From: Climacium dendroides
Lineage: Eukaryota; Streptophyta; Bryopsida; Hypnales; Climaciaceae
NCBI GenBank assembly: GCA_950106755.1
Contig: OX467082.1
Span: forward strand, 28,830,001 to 28,894,000
Length of the DNA stretch: 64,000 nucleotides
Reading direction: 5' to 3'
The notes under the pieces are model-generated. The model made no database searches. It was not told where the DNA came from and was given only the letters and a program-made list of their open reading frames with translations. Shown here one piece after another: positions 21,322 through 34,060 of the stretch (positions are counted from its first letter, which is position 1; every line of letters begins with the position of its first letter). The position numbers and the translations under genes were made by a program.

Positions 21322-21584
21322 GGATTTTGTTTCTTTGCCTGGGCCCCTTAAGAAAAAGTCAAATTGTAAAGGTGGTCAATATGTACACTACGTAGGCAAA
21401 ATATAAGAAATTATACCAAAAAACAAATGATTGAAAATGTGGCTCAAAAAAAATGTAATTAGTTAGTAATGACTAGACCTAGTCATATTTTGAGTCATCT
21501 ACAATGATTTTTGCCTCAATCACATTTTCCAATATTATAACTGATTGCAGTCATATTCTGTAGTCATAAAATTTTGTTGTAGTA

Positions 21585-23562
21585 AAAGGACTAGTCCATT
21601 GCCAAATGGTCAAACAACATTCTAAACTTGAATATAGCATTTTAACTTATATTTGAGTTTGTATCCTATATTTATATTATATGAAGCTATATATTTATTT
21701 ATCTACCTTAGATATTTCTATTAATTTTGTGAAAAATTGTCATGCTTATGATTTTTTTTAGTAAAAAAGTAAAAATTAATTGATAAATGTAATTAAAAAA
21801 ATCCAAAAAATTTGAAATTTCTATACAAGCTATCAATAGCAATAAAGAATAGAGTAAATTTTTTAGTCAAATAAATTTCTTAGTATGGACACCTTAAACA
21901 CTATTTGAAATGACCTTCAAGTCAAATTACCACTATAAGCTAAATTTAATCTTTATATTATTAATTTATAAATTTTATATTTTTTTCATATGTGAAAAAA
22001 TTCTTTCCATAGTGATATTGATTTCTTTCAAACTTATTAGTGCAAAAATCAGATTGTTGAATTTTTTGAAAGAATAAAATATTAATCAAATCATTTATAT
22101 ATATTTTAAAATAATCTGATATTTTCACCTATAATGAAGGTTAGAATGAAAAAAATTGATATGACTCAAATATAAAATTATGGTTAAAATATAAAAATAT
22201 AAAAAATACACACAAAATTGAAAAATTATATGGAGCTTGTAATTGCAATAATTCAATGGATTTTTGGATTTAAAAAAAAATTAAAATGAAATGCAAACTC
22301 AATTTATTAACTTTATTTTTTAATTTTAAAATCTAGGTAGGTTCTTATAAAGTTAATTTTGGTAAGATATTCACAAAATTTTGACACATGGTGTGAACTT
22401 TTACTCCTTCAGTGGAAATTTTTCAATTAGGTGCTCAAATCAAAAGTTACGAGGTCTTGAACATTTTAGTCAATGTGGACAATTGGGGCAGCTTCTGGGG
22501 CAGCTTTTACTAAAACCCTCACCAACTTTTGAATTTTGACATGAATTTAACTAATAAATTATAGCAGACAATTGTCTAAAAAAACAAATTTTAATTCTTA
22601 AATCACATTTTAAGAGGAGTCAAACAGTTTATTAGCTATGTTGGGGCATTTTGAGAAAAAAAAAACATTTTCATCTAACTTCAAGCCCTACTATCTTGCA
22701 ATCTACAAAGTCAAAACTCCTGAAATTTTTCCCACATATTCAATATGATTGTCTCTAAGTTTTCACTATTTGGATTTCAAATAATTTTTTTTTTAATTGT
22801 ACGAGAAATCATCAAACTATGACTAGTATATTGCTAATTCATTTAACTTCCTTACATTGCAACATGATTTAGAATAAGCTAGACTTCATATTTTCTCCTA
22901 CAATTTTTGATGAGTGAACCTTACATCATATACTTATGAATAGTAGAAATTCTCATTTTTGTTTGGAGCAAAAAAATTTACTCTAGGAGAGTTCAAAATT
23001 TGCTAATCCAATTTTGGAAGAATGAAAAATAATTTATTTTTGTACTTTGAACATTATATTAATCTTTCAATCCATGCGATCAAATGGTCTAAAATTTCCT
23101 CTACACATTGCCTTGCTTGTTTAATACATTTTGTCATGGCTAGAATTTTAAAAATGTTTTAATTCCTAATTTTGGACAATGTGCCAAAAATTGATAATTT
23201 TGTACTTTTCTTCTTCTAAAATATCCTCTATCATTTAAGGAATTAATAGGGAGCTTTTGATAGATGTTATGTTGCTCTAGGAGTTAACAACCATAAAATA
23301 TTTGTTTTAAAATAAAAAAATTGTCAATCAATGATTTGGTGTGAAATGCTTTAACACCTAAGTGTAAAGTGCCTAAGCCTTCCAAGTGTGTTTTTCCTAT
23401 TAAAAAAAGAGCATGGGCTTGCAATTATCCAAATTGTTTTTTTTTTCAAAATCTAACAATATAGATGTTTAAAAAGCTTGTTTATTAGTATACATACTTG
23501 TTTTGAGTGTAAAATTGCATAGGAATTGTGAGATTATAACAAAAGAAATGTGTGTGTGTGTA

Positions 23563-23609
<47 letters not shown>

Positions 23610-24960
23610 CTATTTTATTTTATTTTTTTCCTCTCCATAATGTTTGAGAAATTTGCATTTAAGAATTTTTTTGGATTGGAGGTGACATAAACAACTAGAA
23701 ATTGTGTTAGTATACTAACCTGCATTTCCAAAAAACTTAAATTCAAATGAAGAGCTATTAAACTCATTACACAATCCACCTTGCAATTGTTGACATGCAA
23801 TTTTTGATAAGTAGAAATTGCAAATAACTCCAAATCAACACTTTAATGTTTGAAATTTTTAATGGTGAAAATCATGAAAACACTTTATTCTTTCTATTGG
23901 AACCATTTTCAAAGCAAATGGATAAGTACAATTTTTTTAATCTCAAATTAAGTGAAATTGGCAAGTTTTGCTCAAAATCAGGAAATCAAGTGAAAATTCA
24001 CAAGCTTTACTCTTCCACTAATGGTACATATATGCTTTTTGAAGGCCTCTCAAAAATCTAATATTTACCTCTTTTTGTGAAAAATAATAGTTTTCAATAA
24101 CTAACCTTCAATATTGTTCATAAAAATTTGAAAATGGTTAAAGGAATTTAATTGCCCACACCAAAACAAGCCTAAAATTTTAGATCGCCCATATATGGTC
24201 TATTATGCAATTCGGAGTTAACCTTAAAATGTCTAAATAATGTGATATTTTGCATCCTTCTGACAAATGCAAACAATGATAGAGGACAAGGACTTGTAAA
24301 TCTTCATTTAGATATTGAGTAAACTAACAAAATATAGCTTTCCAAATCTAGTTTTTATACTACTTTATAATTTTGAAAAATCCATTAAATTGACCAATGA
24401 TCTCATTGGTGGGTTCCTTCAACCCCAAACTCCACATGGAAGCCCACCCTTAGGCAACTATATCTTGTTCCATTCTTATTTTTTTTAATCCTATAACTTT
24501 TGATTTATGAGTCCAATCATGAAAAAAATTATATTTTCATAAAGCTTTGGCAAGCACACATCTTATTTGAAAATTTTAACAACATCCATTCTAAAATGCA
24601 TTTATAGGTACATAGCAAACTTCCAAATAGTGTTGAATGACCAAATTGTCCTTAAGAGATTAAAGAAATAGGAGTAAGGTATAAAAAAAGTGACAAATCT
24701 CTAAAAGTATTATCTAACATAGAGGTACAAGTTTCTCTCTTCAATGTACCAATTGCATTTGTAAATGTACTAATATTGAACAAACTAGAGATGACTTCTA
24801 TTACAATCTTATTAGAAAAGATCTCATTGCAATGTGACAACACCCAAAAGGTTTCATCAAGTTGTAAGGTTCTAGTGAGAAAATGTTTGGATGTCATTAG
24901 GATTTAGCAAGAATGCATGAATGGAAAAATGTGAGCGTAAAAATGTGAAGGATGGAATCA
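21585..24960. other. AT-rich intergenic, no gene supported
   Basis: Apart from the right flank of the CACTA insertion (to about 21745) and a dinucleotide microsatellite at 23550-23607, I see only short chance frames. Confidence 0.6.
23550..23607. repeat. (TG)n(TA)n microsatellite
   Basis: A TG run interrupted once by TA is followed directly by about 14 TA units. A compound dinucleotide repeat of this length is likely polymorphic. Confidence 0.95.
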
Positions 24961-25910
24961 TGACAGTTTGCATTTGACCCCTAAAGTTGTTTGACTAGGT
25001 TTTCACTAGAACACTCCCAAATTGCCATTTCTAGTGCAAATACCAAATTTTAGAAAAAAAAGTATTTTTGGACACACGTAACCATAGGATCTGGTATTGT
25101 GTTGGTCTAAAAAGATGTGGAAAAAATTTCAGAAACTTTTGTTGTGTAGATTGCAAGATATTAGTGTTTGAAGTTACAAAAATCCTTTTTTGGGCCCTAC
25201 AAAAACCTGAGCAGCTGCACTTTATAAGATCACATTTGTATGAAAAAATGTCCAAAATTTTGGTTATTTTGTAGATTCATTCTTCAAAGCAAGTTGGCTA
25301 CATGCCTAAAATATTTCTAATCATTGGAATTGTACAACATATAGGAAAAGAATAGTAAGTAGAAAGAAGTAGAGAATGATTTAAAATACTAAATTGATGA
25401 GAATTTGGTTATGGACTTGAAAAATGCCAATTCCAATGGTTGTAATGTTGTAATAAGTAATGTACATCCTATGATTTTATTTTCTTCCAAAAATATTGAA
25501 AATTGAGTTAAATAAAGAACTTAAAAGTTTATTTTAGAATACAAATTTCATAACTACCTGCAAACTAAAACTCATCATTACTTTATTTCATTAGTCAAAA
25601 TAGAATGATTTAAAGCTTTTCATGTATGTATAAATTTAAAAAACCAATTTCAAATTTTTATTTCTTAAAAAAGTGATTTTTTAAGAACTTTTTGAGTTGT
25701 CCAAAGGTCAATGAAAATCGCATATAATACAATAACTTTTTAACCATGTAGTCAAAAGTTATGAAAAGTGTTGGGCCTTAAAGCCACTCCTCTAACATGT
25801 GTTATGTGAAAATTTCAAAGAAAAATAAAATAAAAATTATGTTTGTAGTAAGCTACCCAACAACACTATATTGCCAAAAAAAAGTGTTTGGTCCTTTGGG
25901 GGGTAATACA
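24960..25910. repeat. Dispersed repeat family A, copy 1
   Basis: This segment aligns in the same orientation over about 900 bp with 54370-55310. Shared blocks include ACCAAATTTTAGAAAAAAA, GTAACCATAGGATCT, GCAAGTTGGCTACATGC and GGAATTGTACAACATATAGG. A more diverged copy lies at 40940-41530 and a reverse one at about 6470-6660. No coding frame is conserved between copies. It is probably the remnant of an old transposon. Confidence 0.8.
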
Positions 25911-27270
25911 AGAAGATCATCAAGATTTTATAAGAATAAATGTATAAAAAAAACTATGCAAATGAAAAGATGAAACAATAATACAATTTGAATTGAGTAT
26001 AAGAGATGTGATTCCAACTTCAAAATTCATAATTAATTCTGTAAAGGTCCCCGGCCAAAATATGAAACATCTTGAGTAAGATGCCCATTCCATTTATCCT
26101 CCAAGCAGAATTTAGAATCACAAGTGAAAGAATGATGTAATTCTAAGATATTCTCACCCTTTTGCAACACCAACCATTTGCCACTACCTAGAATAGAGTT
26201 CTCACAACAGTCACTCATTAACCCAAATATGACACTCAATGACCCAAATATGACAAAGCCTTTGCTCAAACTCAACCATGGTTTTCAAAAGGAACCAATG
26301 GAAGTTGAAGAGTATTAGAGTTGGTTAAAGCAACAAATGAGAGTTGAAGCATGCTGTTCTTCAAGGATGCTTAGTGATTAAGCGTAGTTTAGTGCCAATA
26401 ATAGGCGTTCCTATGACCTGAACTTTGAAAATTCGTACAATACTCATATAAATTCTAAAAATTCTCAAACCAGCTGCTTTTGCTTTGCTTTTGCTTTCAC
26501 TCACTAACATCGTGATATGATATGATATTTTTCCCAAATTGTGTTCACAATTGCTGGTTGCAAAACAAAACAAAGTGTCTGTTGTACGTGCGCGTCCATG
26601 CCCACCGAGAGGAACTGTAGCTGCAGTAAGAAAATCAGTGGCAAGACAAGACTGCCCCATTTGCACATGAGAGCGCCTGCTTGTGTGCCTGCCACTGGAA
26701 AGTCGGTCCCCTCGGCTTGAAAGAAAGTATCAAAGAAATATTAAAAAAAAAAAGAAAGCTCAGATCTTCTCACTGATCATTCATTGGCATTCATTCATTC
26801 AAAAGCTCCGGCCCGCAGACATGTTCCTTCAACTCCTTCAACTCCCTCTTCCCAAGCTTTGGCTGCAACCCAGCTCCATCGACCCCTTTGAGTGGGGGAT
26901 CTTTCACAGCTAGCTTGTATGTTAACTTATTATTGTAGACCTTCCTTAGGCCATAGATCTCCCCTGCCTCACACAACCGTCATAGCCGAGACCTCCTTCA
27001 TGAGTGCCACTCACACTACAGGTGCTGGCAAGCTAGCTACCATTTTTTTCTCTAGATCTGTACAGTAGATGACTTCGATTATCCGTCCTTTCCTGCATTG
27101 GCTTTGTCATTTGTTGGAGACGTAACTTACAAAGAGTAACTTAAAAGGGATCGGACGACTGAGGTTAGTATGGGACTATTTGCAGTAGTGGTGCTAGATC
27201 TGGAGTGCAGCTAGCTGGCAAGTGAAGTTGGATCTGTTTTACAGAACAGAGATGCAGGTGGGGTTGCAGC
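25911..27270. other. Intergenic upstream of PGP synthase; possible reverse-strand exon fragments
   Basis: The composition becomes less AT-rich from about 26560. A reverse-strand frame from an AG at about 26960 to a stop at 26791 gives YGLRKVYNNKLTYKLAV, KDPPLKGVDG and a Lys/Glu tail, protein-like but unrecognised and without an ATG. Another reverse frame at 26690-26560 also lacks support. Either could be a terminal exon or debris. Confidence 0.35.
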
Positions 27271-27274
27271 GGTG

Positions 27275-29583
27275 ATGATGATGCCGGATGGAGGGCGACG
27301 CAGCAGACATGTGAGAGAAGAAGAAGGAGGTGGAGGAGGAGGAGGAGGAGAAGAAGCAGAAGAAGCGGAGTTCTGTGCTCGCTGTAGGAGTGGGTCTTTT
27401 GTAGAGACCACGAATGGTCATGGCGATGGCGATGGCGATGTTGGGATGGCGCGTTCTTCTTTGGCGGAGCAGAAGTTTCTGACCTTGCCGACTATTTTGA
27501 CATTGAGTCGGGTGGCTGCGGTTCCTGCTTTGCTCGCTGGTCAGTAATCTCAATTCCACCGTTTGCAATTAGAGCCCATGCTGGGCTTGTTTCTTGTGTA
27601 TCAGAAATCTAGGTCAATTGTGGAGCTTCAAACGCTGGGGGCAATGTGGGAGGGGTTTAGGGTTAGCTTCTTTGGAAAGAAAGAAACGGGTTCTGATGGG
27701 ATTTCGTAATTTGTGGTGCAGTTTTTTATTCTCAAGAAACATGGGCAACGACGGCTGGGGCGACAATTTTTGTGGTGGCGGCTCTGACCGACTGGCTGGA
27801 TGGATTCCTCGCCAGAAAGGTATTGTTTGCGGCAAATCATTCGTGCTACTTTTAGGTTAGATTTGGCTACATTTTTTGGCGGCGGTTTAGTGTTGGAACG
27901 AAGGTGCTAAAGGCGAGCATTTACTAGCTGATCGTGATTTGGGGAAGACTGGATTTGTTGGACATTTTTCAGTAAAATTTTCTTGAAACAGAAATGGAAG
28001 CTGTATCTAACCGAAGTTGTTTCATACCATTTGAATTCTTGCAGAATTTGTTATGAAAATTCAAAGTCTACAGCCTTCGTAGTCTAGAAGCTTCACCTCC
28101 CTTGCATCCCTTAAATGTACAACATCTGTATATTGAAGAATTCAATTCACCCCATACGTTGACGAGTTCACGCTGTTAGAATGTGGGGCAGATTTAGAGT
28201 CTTCTACCTTAAGAAACTCATCCGAGCAATCGTTTGTGTTGGACAATGTTTAGATGGGGTCGAGCTCTGAGTTTGGTGCTTTCTTGGATCCTGTTGCAGA
28301 TAAGGTGAGTTTCATCTTTCTTCATCTTGCTCGAGTGTTGTTGTTGTTGGATTTAGAAAGACGCAAGACGATCTACAATTGCAGTTTTTAGAATTTTCTA
28401 TGGCAGTCTGTGATTAGGTAGAGGAGACTCAAACCATGAGGGTCCTGATCCTATCTACTTTTGTTACCAACAGTAACTCGTCTACTCGTCTACTTGGTTA
28501 GCCTTCAATTAGCTATTGGCTTAAGCATGACTTAGCCAAACGCCTATGGCCACCCATCTTCGAATGGAGATGGGGTTGTCTACTTTCACTTCCAGTGATT
28601 TCCTGCTTCGAAATCGCATAAGAAATTGCATAGGAAATTCATACATAATTATAACACCTTGATGTTGACAGACTTGACTGTTATCTTCAAAGATCTCTCC
28701 ACAACTCTCCATATCTCTCCAAAATCCCACCCCTCCATGTGTTAAAATGATGCAAATAGTATCCTCTTAAGCTCTTAAGGGAACGAATCTGCTTGATTGG
28801 TGCAGTTGATGGTAGCCACCACATTGGTGTTACTGTGCACGAGACCGCCAATGGCAGCACTAGCGAAGGTTGGCCCTTGGCTTCTCCCACTGCCAGCCAT
28901 TGCCATCATTAGTCGTGAGGTACGACTTTCTACTGTAATCTCCATATTTTTAATTCTCAAGTGTGCTATTAGCAGAGTCACAGAGGTCATATCAAGGATA
29001 TTTATGGTCAGGGATTCACTAGTCTTCTGCTTGTTCTTTGCTGCCACAAGCTAATGAACTCTTGCATTATGCAGATTACTATGTCTGCATTACGAGAATG
29101 GGCTGCTTCTCAGGGCGGGGACATTCACAGGGTACGAGTTTTTCTTCCCGGAGATGAGTGTATTTCATTTCACACTGCAGTGGACGTCTAGTTGTAGTGT
29201 TGTTTGCTTCCGTCATCCTATGGGGATTTCAGGCTTTTCTAAACTTGGAAACAACTGCGGGCTTTTGCAGTCTGTGGCGGTAAATAGTTTAGGCAAGTGG
29301 AAAACAGCAGCGCAAATGGTGGCTCTGACGTTGCTACTGGCTGGCCGGGATGGCGGGTATGCAACCACCTACATCTTTGTTAAACTTTCATTGCTAAGAA
29401 TTGACGTGATCTACACATTTCTTGAGGTGAAAGTCTTGTGTACTAAATGTGTGTTTTTGCTACTGCAGAGGAGGTATTGCACTTGGAGCAGCAGGCGTGA
29501 GCTTGCTCTACATCTCTGCAGGATTAGCTTTGTGGTCTCTGGTCGTGTATATAAGATCCATGTGGAAGCGGTTAGCAAAATAA
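27275..29583 (+). CDS. PGPS: Phosphatidylglycerophosphate synthase (CDP-diacylglycerol:glycerol-3-phosphate phosphatidyltransferase)
   Basis: Transfers a phosphatidyl group from CDP-diacylglycerol to glycerol-3-phosphate, the committed step to phosphatidylglycerol and, in mitochondria, cardiolipin. Exons 27275-27539, 27722-27819, 28254-28304, 28806-28919, 29075-29131, 29271-29356 and 29469-29583 have GT-AG borders and close in phase (786 nt, 261 aa). The CDP-alcohol phosphotransferase signature is complete: Asp112, Asp115-Gly116, Ala119-Arg120, Gly129, Asp133 and Asp137. Also typical are [10 protein letters not shown] at about 71-80, the EWAASQ and [17 protein letters not shown] segments, and several membrane helices. 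An extra GTG upstream (27272) is not the start. The first 65 residues are Glu/Gly/Asp-rich, coded partly by GAG/GGA and GGCGAT repeats, unlike a normal organelle transit peptide; location is therefore uncertain. The last two residues before the stop are Ala-Lys. Confidence 0.95.
27315..27444 (+). repeat. Trinucleotide and hexanucleotide repeats in PGPS exon 1
   Basis: A GGA/GAG/GAA run (about 27315-27368) encodes an Glu-Gly stretch, and three GGCGAT hexamers (27422-27440) encode Gly-Asp repeats. Both stay in frame and lie ahead of the catalytic domain, so length changes would be tolerated. Confidence 0.8.
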
Positions 29584-29649
29584 TAATGCTCAACCCAAGC
29601 TGCACTGTGTTAACTTACCCACTAGAAGGGCAGGTTAGAAGGTGACTTA

Positions 29650-32062
29650 AGTATAGGAACTGGTTTGAAACATTGTATTTTTCGAGGGAATGATCATTAG
29701 GGCCTTATTTTACAGCATGTCATCGCAGAGTGGACGAATGTTCTGTAGCAGCTGGATGGAATCGGCTTAGTTCTCGTTTCTTTTGGTATCTGCATGTGCT
29801 TCAGATATTTGAAAACGTCTGACGTGTTGGAAGAATTAGTCTTTGGATTGCGACTGGTTCACATGGCCCTCGCATCAACCGCCCTTGATGGATTTGGACG
29901 TTCGTACGCAACTTGAGGGAAGGTGGAACTCTTTTTTGCCTAACCAGTACCATGTTTTATTAGATTGTTGGTGGAGAAATGCATGTTACGTAGGTGGGCA
30001 GTTTTGAGAGGGTGGGGAACTCCAACCCTTTTCTACGGTGGCGTGTGTGAAGAGTCTGTTCATTTAAGTCCCTCCAGTTAACTTTGAAAAGTTAGAATCA
30101 ACATGGGATTAAATTCATGCATAGTAGAGTGAAATAATCAATTAGGAAACATCAATTACTAGGGTAGCCAACCCCTTTTGATCACTTAAGCAATTTACAA
30201 TATTTGCAATATCCTCGTTAGAGAAATAGATTTTAGAAGGATTTCATATTTTTTTACAATTTTTTTTTCAAAAATCAAATTACCATGAATTTTTTTCATA
30301 CATATTTTTTTCAACCTATTCTCGTTATATAGGTCACTATATTCCCAACCATATGTTGATTACAAAATCAACAATGCTTCAATTGTGGCTTCTAATGTAC
30401 ATCTTGTGATCATTGTATGCTTTCAATGTACACCTCTTGGACATTTGTGGCGCTCTTGCTTTGAGTTATCTAAACTACAACTAATTGCAACCTAACTAGT
30501 AAAAATGGGTGGCTAGTTGGAAAAGGGTAAGCTATTTTAAACACACATTTTCTCTTCAAAAGGAAATTGTTATCAAAGGTTTCAAAGAGTCATCAAGTGA
30601 AATAGAATCACCAAAACTTGACACTCTTGTTGCCATTTAAGGTGGGAGGTTCAAATGATGATTAGAAGGGAAGAATGTTATCGTACTGAAGTGAAAACCA
30701 ACCTAGATTGTTTCATAATTTTTTTATACTTTTGCAATTGTAAATGAATTATCAAAGTTGATAGCATAGGATACCTATTCATGTACACTAAACCCTTTTA
30801 AATAGAAATCATAAAAATACAAGATGTCCAACTCCATTGGTTGCTTCAAAGAACTCTTCAACTCCCACCAATTGCTCCTAAAACCTTGTAGTAATTTTTA
30901 ATAAAGATAGGTGGACAATCCAAGGCCTAAACATAAATGGTAGAATTAAAAAAGATGATTTTGCATCATCCTACCTTAATGAATCCTTCCTAATGGCTTT
31001 CAATGTTTTTCTTCTTAGAATATAATTTTTTGGATGTGGATCTTGTTCCTATTTTTAATGGGATTGCAATACATTAAAATATGTTTGATTTTGGTATTGA
31101 ATGAATAATGTATAAATTTCAAAGTATTTTGCATAGGATGAGTAAAATTGTAAGTAGTGTGGATTTTGACTCTTCATGTATCCTAATTAAGGTAGAAATG
31201 TCTAAAATCAATCACTCAAGTTGATGTGAATAGATGAAGTCAAAATTACAATAAGGGATTATTGTTTACTTCTAGACAAATGAAAATCACAAATTTTCAA
31301 CAAAAAAATAATTGGAGAAGAATTTTTGTATTTTCTATGAATTTCAAAGTCAAATCTTAAATATTCTATAGGTGCCTATTTGAAGCATTTTCAGATAGAT
31401 CCAAAACCATTTACTAAAGACTTCAAAGTATTTTATTACTTTGCAATAATGTGCCATATGTAAAGTTGAAGGCATCCCATATAGATGGTTTGAAGTCATA
31501 TTGAAACACTTCAAGAGATCCATATGTAACAAAAATGGAGGCAAACAGAAATAGGTGCAACAACCTTGATGTAATCTTCTACATTCAAGGCTTACCTACG
31601 TTTCTCATGAGGAAGTATAACATTATTAAACATGAGAACATGCACCTCCCATGTGGAGGTTTAATTCCCCCCAAGATACCTAGGGGAATCTAGTTTATAA
31701 TGCAATTGGCTGGCGCAAGTAATTAGAAGATGGGTTTACAAGTAGTAGTGGAATGGGTTGGTCAACTCGCATGGGCACATTCCAACAATCAAACACAAAT
31801 TGAAGTGAAGTCAACATGCCGGCCACAATGCATGCCAAATTCCGCGGAGTAGGTACTTAGCTTTTCACAAGCTATAATTTTTGCTGGGCCAAAAAGTTCC
31901 ACCCTAGGGGCTCCCACTTTGGGGGGAAGAAAAAGGAACCCTTCAATGATGGTTAACAATGTTATGAAGGGCTTACAGGATTACCTTTACTTACTATGGT
32001 ACCAAAGTTACATACACCATCCCCTTAAAAATCTAAGAGATCTTGAAACTTATTGTTGAAAC
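29650..32062. other. Intergenic, repeat-rich
   Basis: Directly after the PGP synthase stop comes probable 3' UTR. From about 30.1 kb the tract is repetitive: 30160-30560 aligns directly with about 56870-57240 (family B: CACTTAAGCAATT, TTGATTACAAAATC-like and GGGTGG(C/T) blocks), and 30700-30910 resembles 54050-54240. No gene is supported. Confidence 0.6.
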
Positions 32063-32065
32063 TTA

Positions 32066-32329
32066 GGGCCTCTTTACATGTATAGGTCATCGGGGGAATT
32101 GCACAGCAAGTGCTACATGGAAAAATAAGCATTGCACTTTCATGTGGACCCGGTAGGTGGAGAAGGAATCAATAAAAAAATTCATACATATTAGATTCAC
32201 TAGTCTCTACCAATAAGGTTGTCCACCGGTATTTGTGAAACTTCAACTCCTTTCCCGCTTGCCTACCCCAGTAAGACAATTGGTGGAGCTACTTTTGTCT
32301 TCTTGCTTGAATTAGCTGTAAGGAGGCCC
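32066..32329. mobile_element. Tourist-like MITE, 264 bp (copy 1)
   Basis: Terminal inverted repeats GGGCCTCTTTACATG and its partner ending TAAGGAGGCCC are flanked on both sides by TTA, the target-site duplication of PIF/Harbinger elements. It has no coding capacity. The reverse complement recurs at 62699-62990. Conserved interior blocks include GCACTTTCATGT, AATTGGTGGAG-like and CTTCTTGCTT. Confidence 0.75.
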
Positions 32330-32332
32330 TTA

Positions 32333-33760
32333 GGGTGCTTTGTAGAATGCTTGTCTGGACGATAATGTAGCACAACATTCAATAGCATGCACTGTCACTA
32401 CCTAGGATTTACAGTAGATGGTGTGGAATATTTCACACCCAACAATACTTCATTAGAGCTAAGTGGATACATGGAGGCTCAGTGTGAAGAGCCATGTGCA
32501 TGAAGGAAAGGCAGCGTGCATGAAGGCTACTCAATGTTATGAGAGTGAGCAGACTGTGAGAAAAAGCAAGCCTTATGTGGAATAGAAAGCTTCTGGGAAC
32601 CGGAAACAACGGAGGCTTTTTGATGAATAACTTCAGCTCCGCTTTATTTCATTACAATTGAGGTCTTTGAAACTGAAACATTTGCTAACTGGCATTTGCT
32701 AGCTAGGTTTCTCTTCTACCGTTGACATGTTCAAATCCAGAACACCACCACAAACCCAATCCCTCTTCACCATGGAAGTAACCTCAAACTGAAGAACAAG
32801 CTTCAACCCCAGGCCAAAGTGTCTCAAAACTTTGTATTTTACCTTCACTCACGGAAAAAAAGGAAGATTGAAATGTACGTATCAACATGCTGAGCTAGCT
32901 ATCCTGGTCTTCACCAGACAATCAACGTAGATCCCCACATCGCTCACAAGCAGGACATTATAACTGATGCAATCATCTCCTAAACAAGTCATCGCCACGC
33001 TCACCCCTCATGCCTCCAATTTCCTGCGCAGAGGGAGAAAACAACAACCATGTAAGTCATTCCATCGAGAAGAAAACTTAGAAAATTCAGTGCATAAGTT
33101 CCATTCAACGTACTCTCCCCACTGGTGGATCACTAATTCGTACATTTATCAAGATTTCAGATGCCGTCAAGGTCTCTTTTAGAATCACGAACTTCATCTG
33201 TCGTCATGCAACATAAAAATCCTCCACAAGGTTGTGCTGAAAGGATGAGATAAAAGGGCTGGAGCTGAAAGGTTGACGACACTAAAATTTGTTAGGGCCG
33301 TGAACCTGTCCCCATACTAACCGCTCTTCACCAAGAACAACTCGATCGTTGCTATGGACCGAAACGGAGGAGGCTTTGCATCAACAGAAGCTACCGTGAG
33401 GAAGTTTGAGCAGTTACCCTACTCAAAAAGCAAGACAGTACTACATGGACAACACAAAGCCTCTAATAGTGCAGTTGCTTGTTCATAAATTTGTTTGAAG
33501 AGAGAGAAATAACTCTGTTTTATTTCTGAACCGCCGTACAGTAAGAGTCTATTCATTCACATTGGAGCCCACGATGAGTGACGCAGTCTAAACTACATAT
33601 CCCTGTCAAACACACTTGGTTGAACTTAATAAGTAAGGGCTAAATGGACGGCCAAAGTTGTCGACTGTCCCTTGTGGCCAAATTCACAGTTGGTGGAAAT
33701 TGTGGTGGCAACAGTATCCTCTACCTTACAGGATGTGCAGCACTAACTTGTTAGTGCGGC
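32333..33760. other. Intergenic, no gene supported
   Basis: Moderate GC (about 32.6-33.6 kb) but no convincing frame. It may include the 3' UTR of the reverse-strand DUF3339 gene. Confidence 0.5.
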
Positions 33761-33763
33761 AAG

Positions 33764-33970
33764 CTAGGCTCCGCCATGGACGTGGAACAAGAGCTGCAGC
33801 AGCCAAAAGAGCACCGCGAAGACCACGGCGTGCACCACAATGGACGGCAAACTGGTGTGCTGGTTGGTAAACTCGATGGGACGCTCGTCGCCTGGGATCT
33901 GCAGCACCAGCCCTGGCGACAGCACCACGAACAGGATCACCCCAATCACCAGCGCCGCCACATCCACCAT
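33764..33970 (-). CDS. DUF3339 small membrane protein, 68 aa
   Basis: The sequence MVDVAALVIGVILFVVL-SPGLVLQIPG, then (V/I)EF.N..TS..SI.VHAV and a second hydrophobic helix, ending FHVHGGA, fits the plant-specific DUF3339 family in length and motif order. The first helix with SPGL(V/L)(L/F)Q.PG and the VH-containing second helix are its hallmarks. The start is ATG at 33970-33968; a longer frame begins at TTG and is not used. There are two predicted membrane segments (residues about 5-25 and 44-64). The family is plant-specific and its function is poorly defined. It is a single exon. A TATAAG on the reverse strand at 34060-34055 lies about 85 bp upstream. Confidence 0.85.
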   Translation of the reverse strand: MVDVAALVIGVILFVVLSPGLVLQIPGDERPIEFTNQHTSLPSIVVHAVVFAVLFWLLQLLFHVHGGA

Positions 33971-34054
33971 CTTGACTAGCTGGCCTGCTGGAGCTTCGTC
34001 AAACACAAACAAAAGCTCAAAACAGAGACGTGCACGAGCTACAGTAGTAAAAAA

Positions 34055-34060
34055 CTTATA
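34055..34060 (-). promoter_or_regulatory. Putative TATA box of the DUF3339 gene
   Basis: TATAAG on the reverse strand, about 85 bp before the ATG, would leave a short leader of about 50-60 bases. Inferred from sequence and spacing only. Confidence 0.4.

Larger units (their letters stand above)
18633..21584. mobile_element. Non-autonomous CACTA-type DNA transposon
   Basis: The left end is CACTACAACAAAA and the right end is TTTTGTTGTAGTA, inverted except for the last base. Similarity continues inward (TTTTATGA, then AATATGACT). The flanking AAA trinucleotides (18630-18632 and 21585-21587) fit the 3-bp target duplication of the family, and a related unoccupied site at 17110-17290 has AAA only once. 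The subterminal region at the right carries about ten copies of a 37-bp motif, another CACTA trait. The interior holds an inverted-repeat module (18732-19496) and a 14-bp minisatellite. No transposase or TNPA-like frame is visible, so it would need enzymes from elsewhere. Confidence 0.8.

Noticed and set aside
29154..29645. 163-codon forward frame over PGPS exons 6-7
   Set aside because: It reads through two introns and is out of frame with the conserved exons; the spliced gene explains the region.
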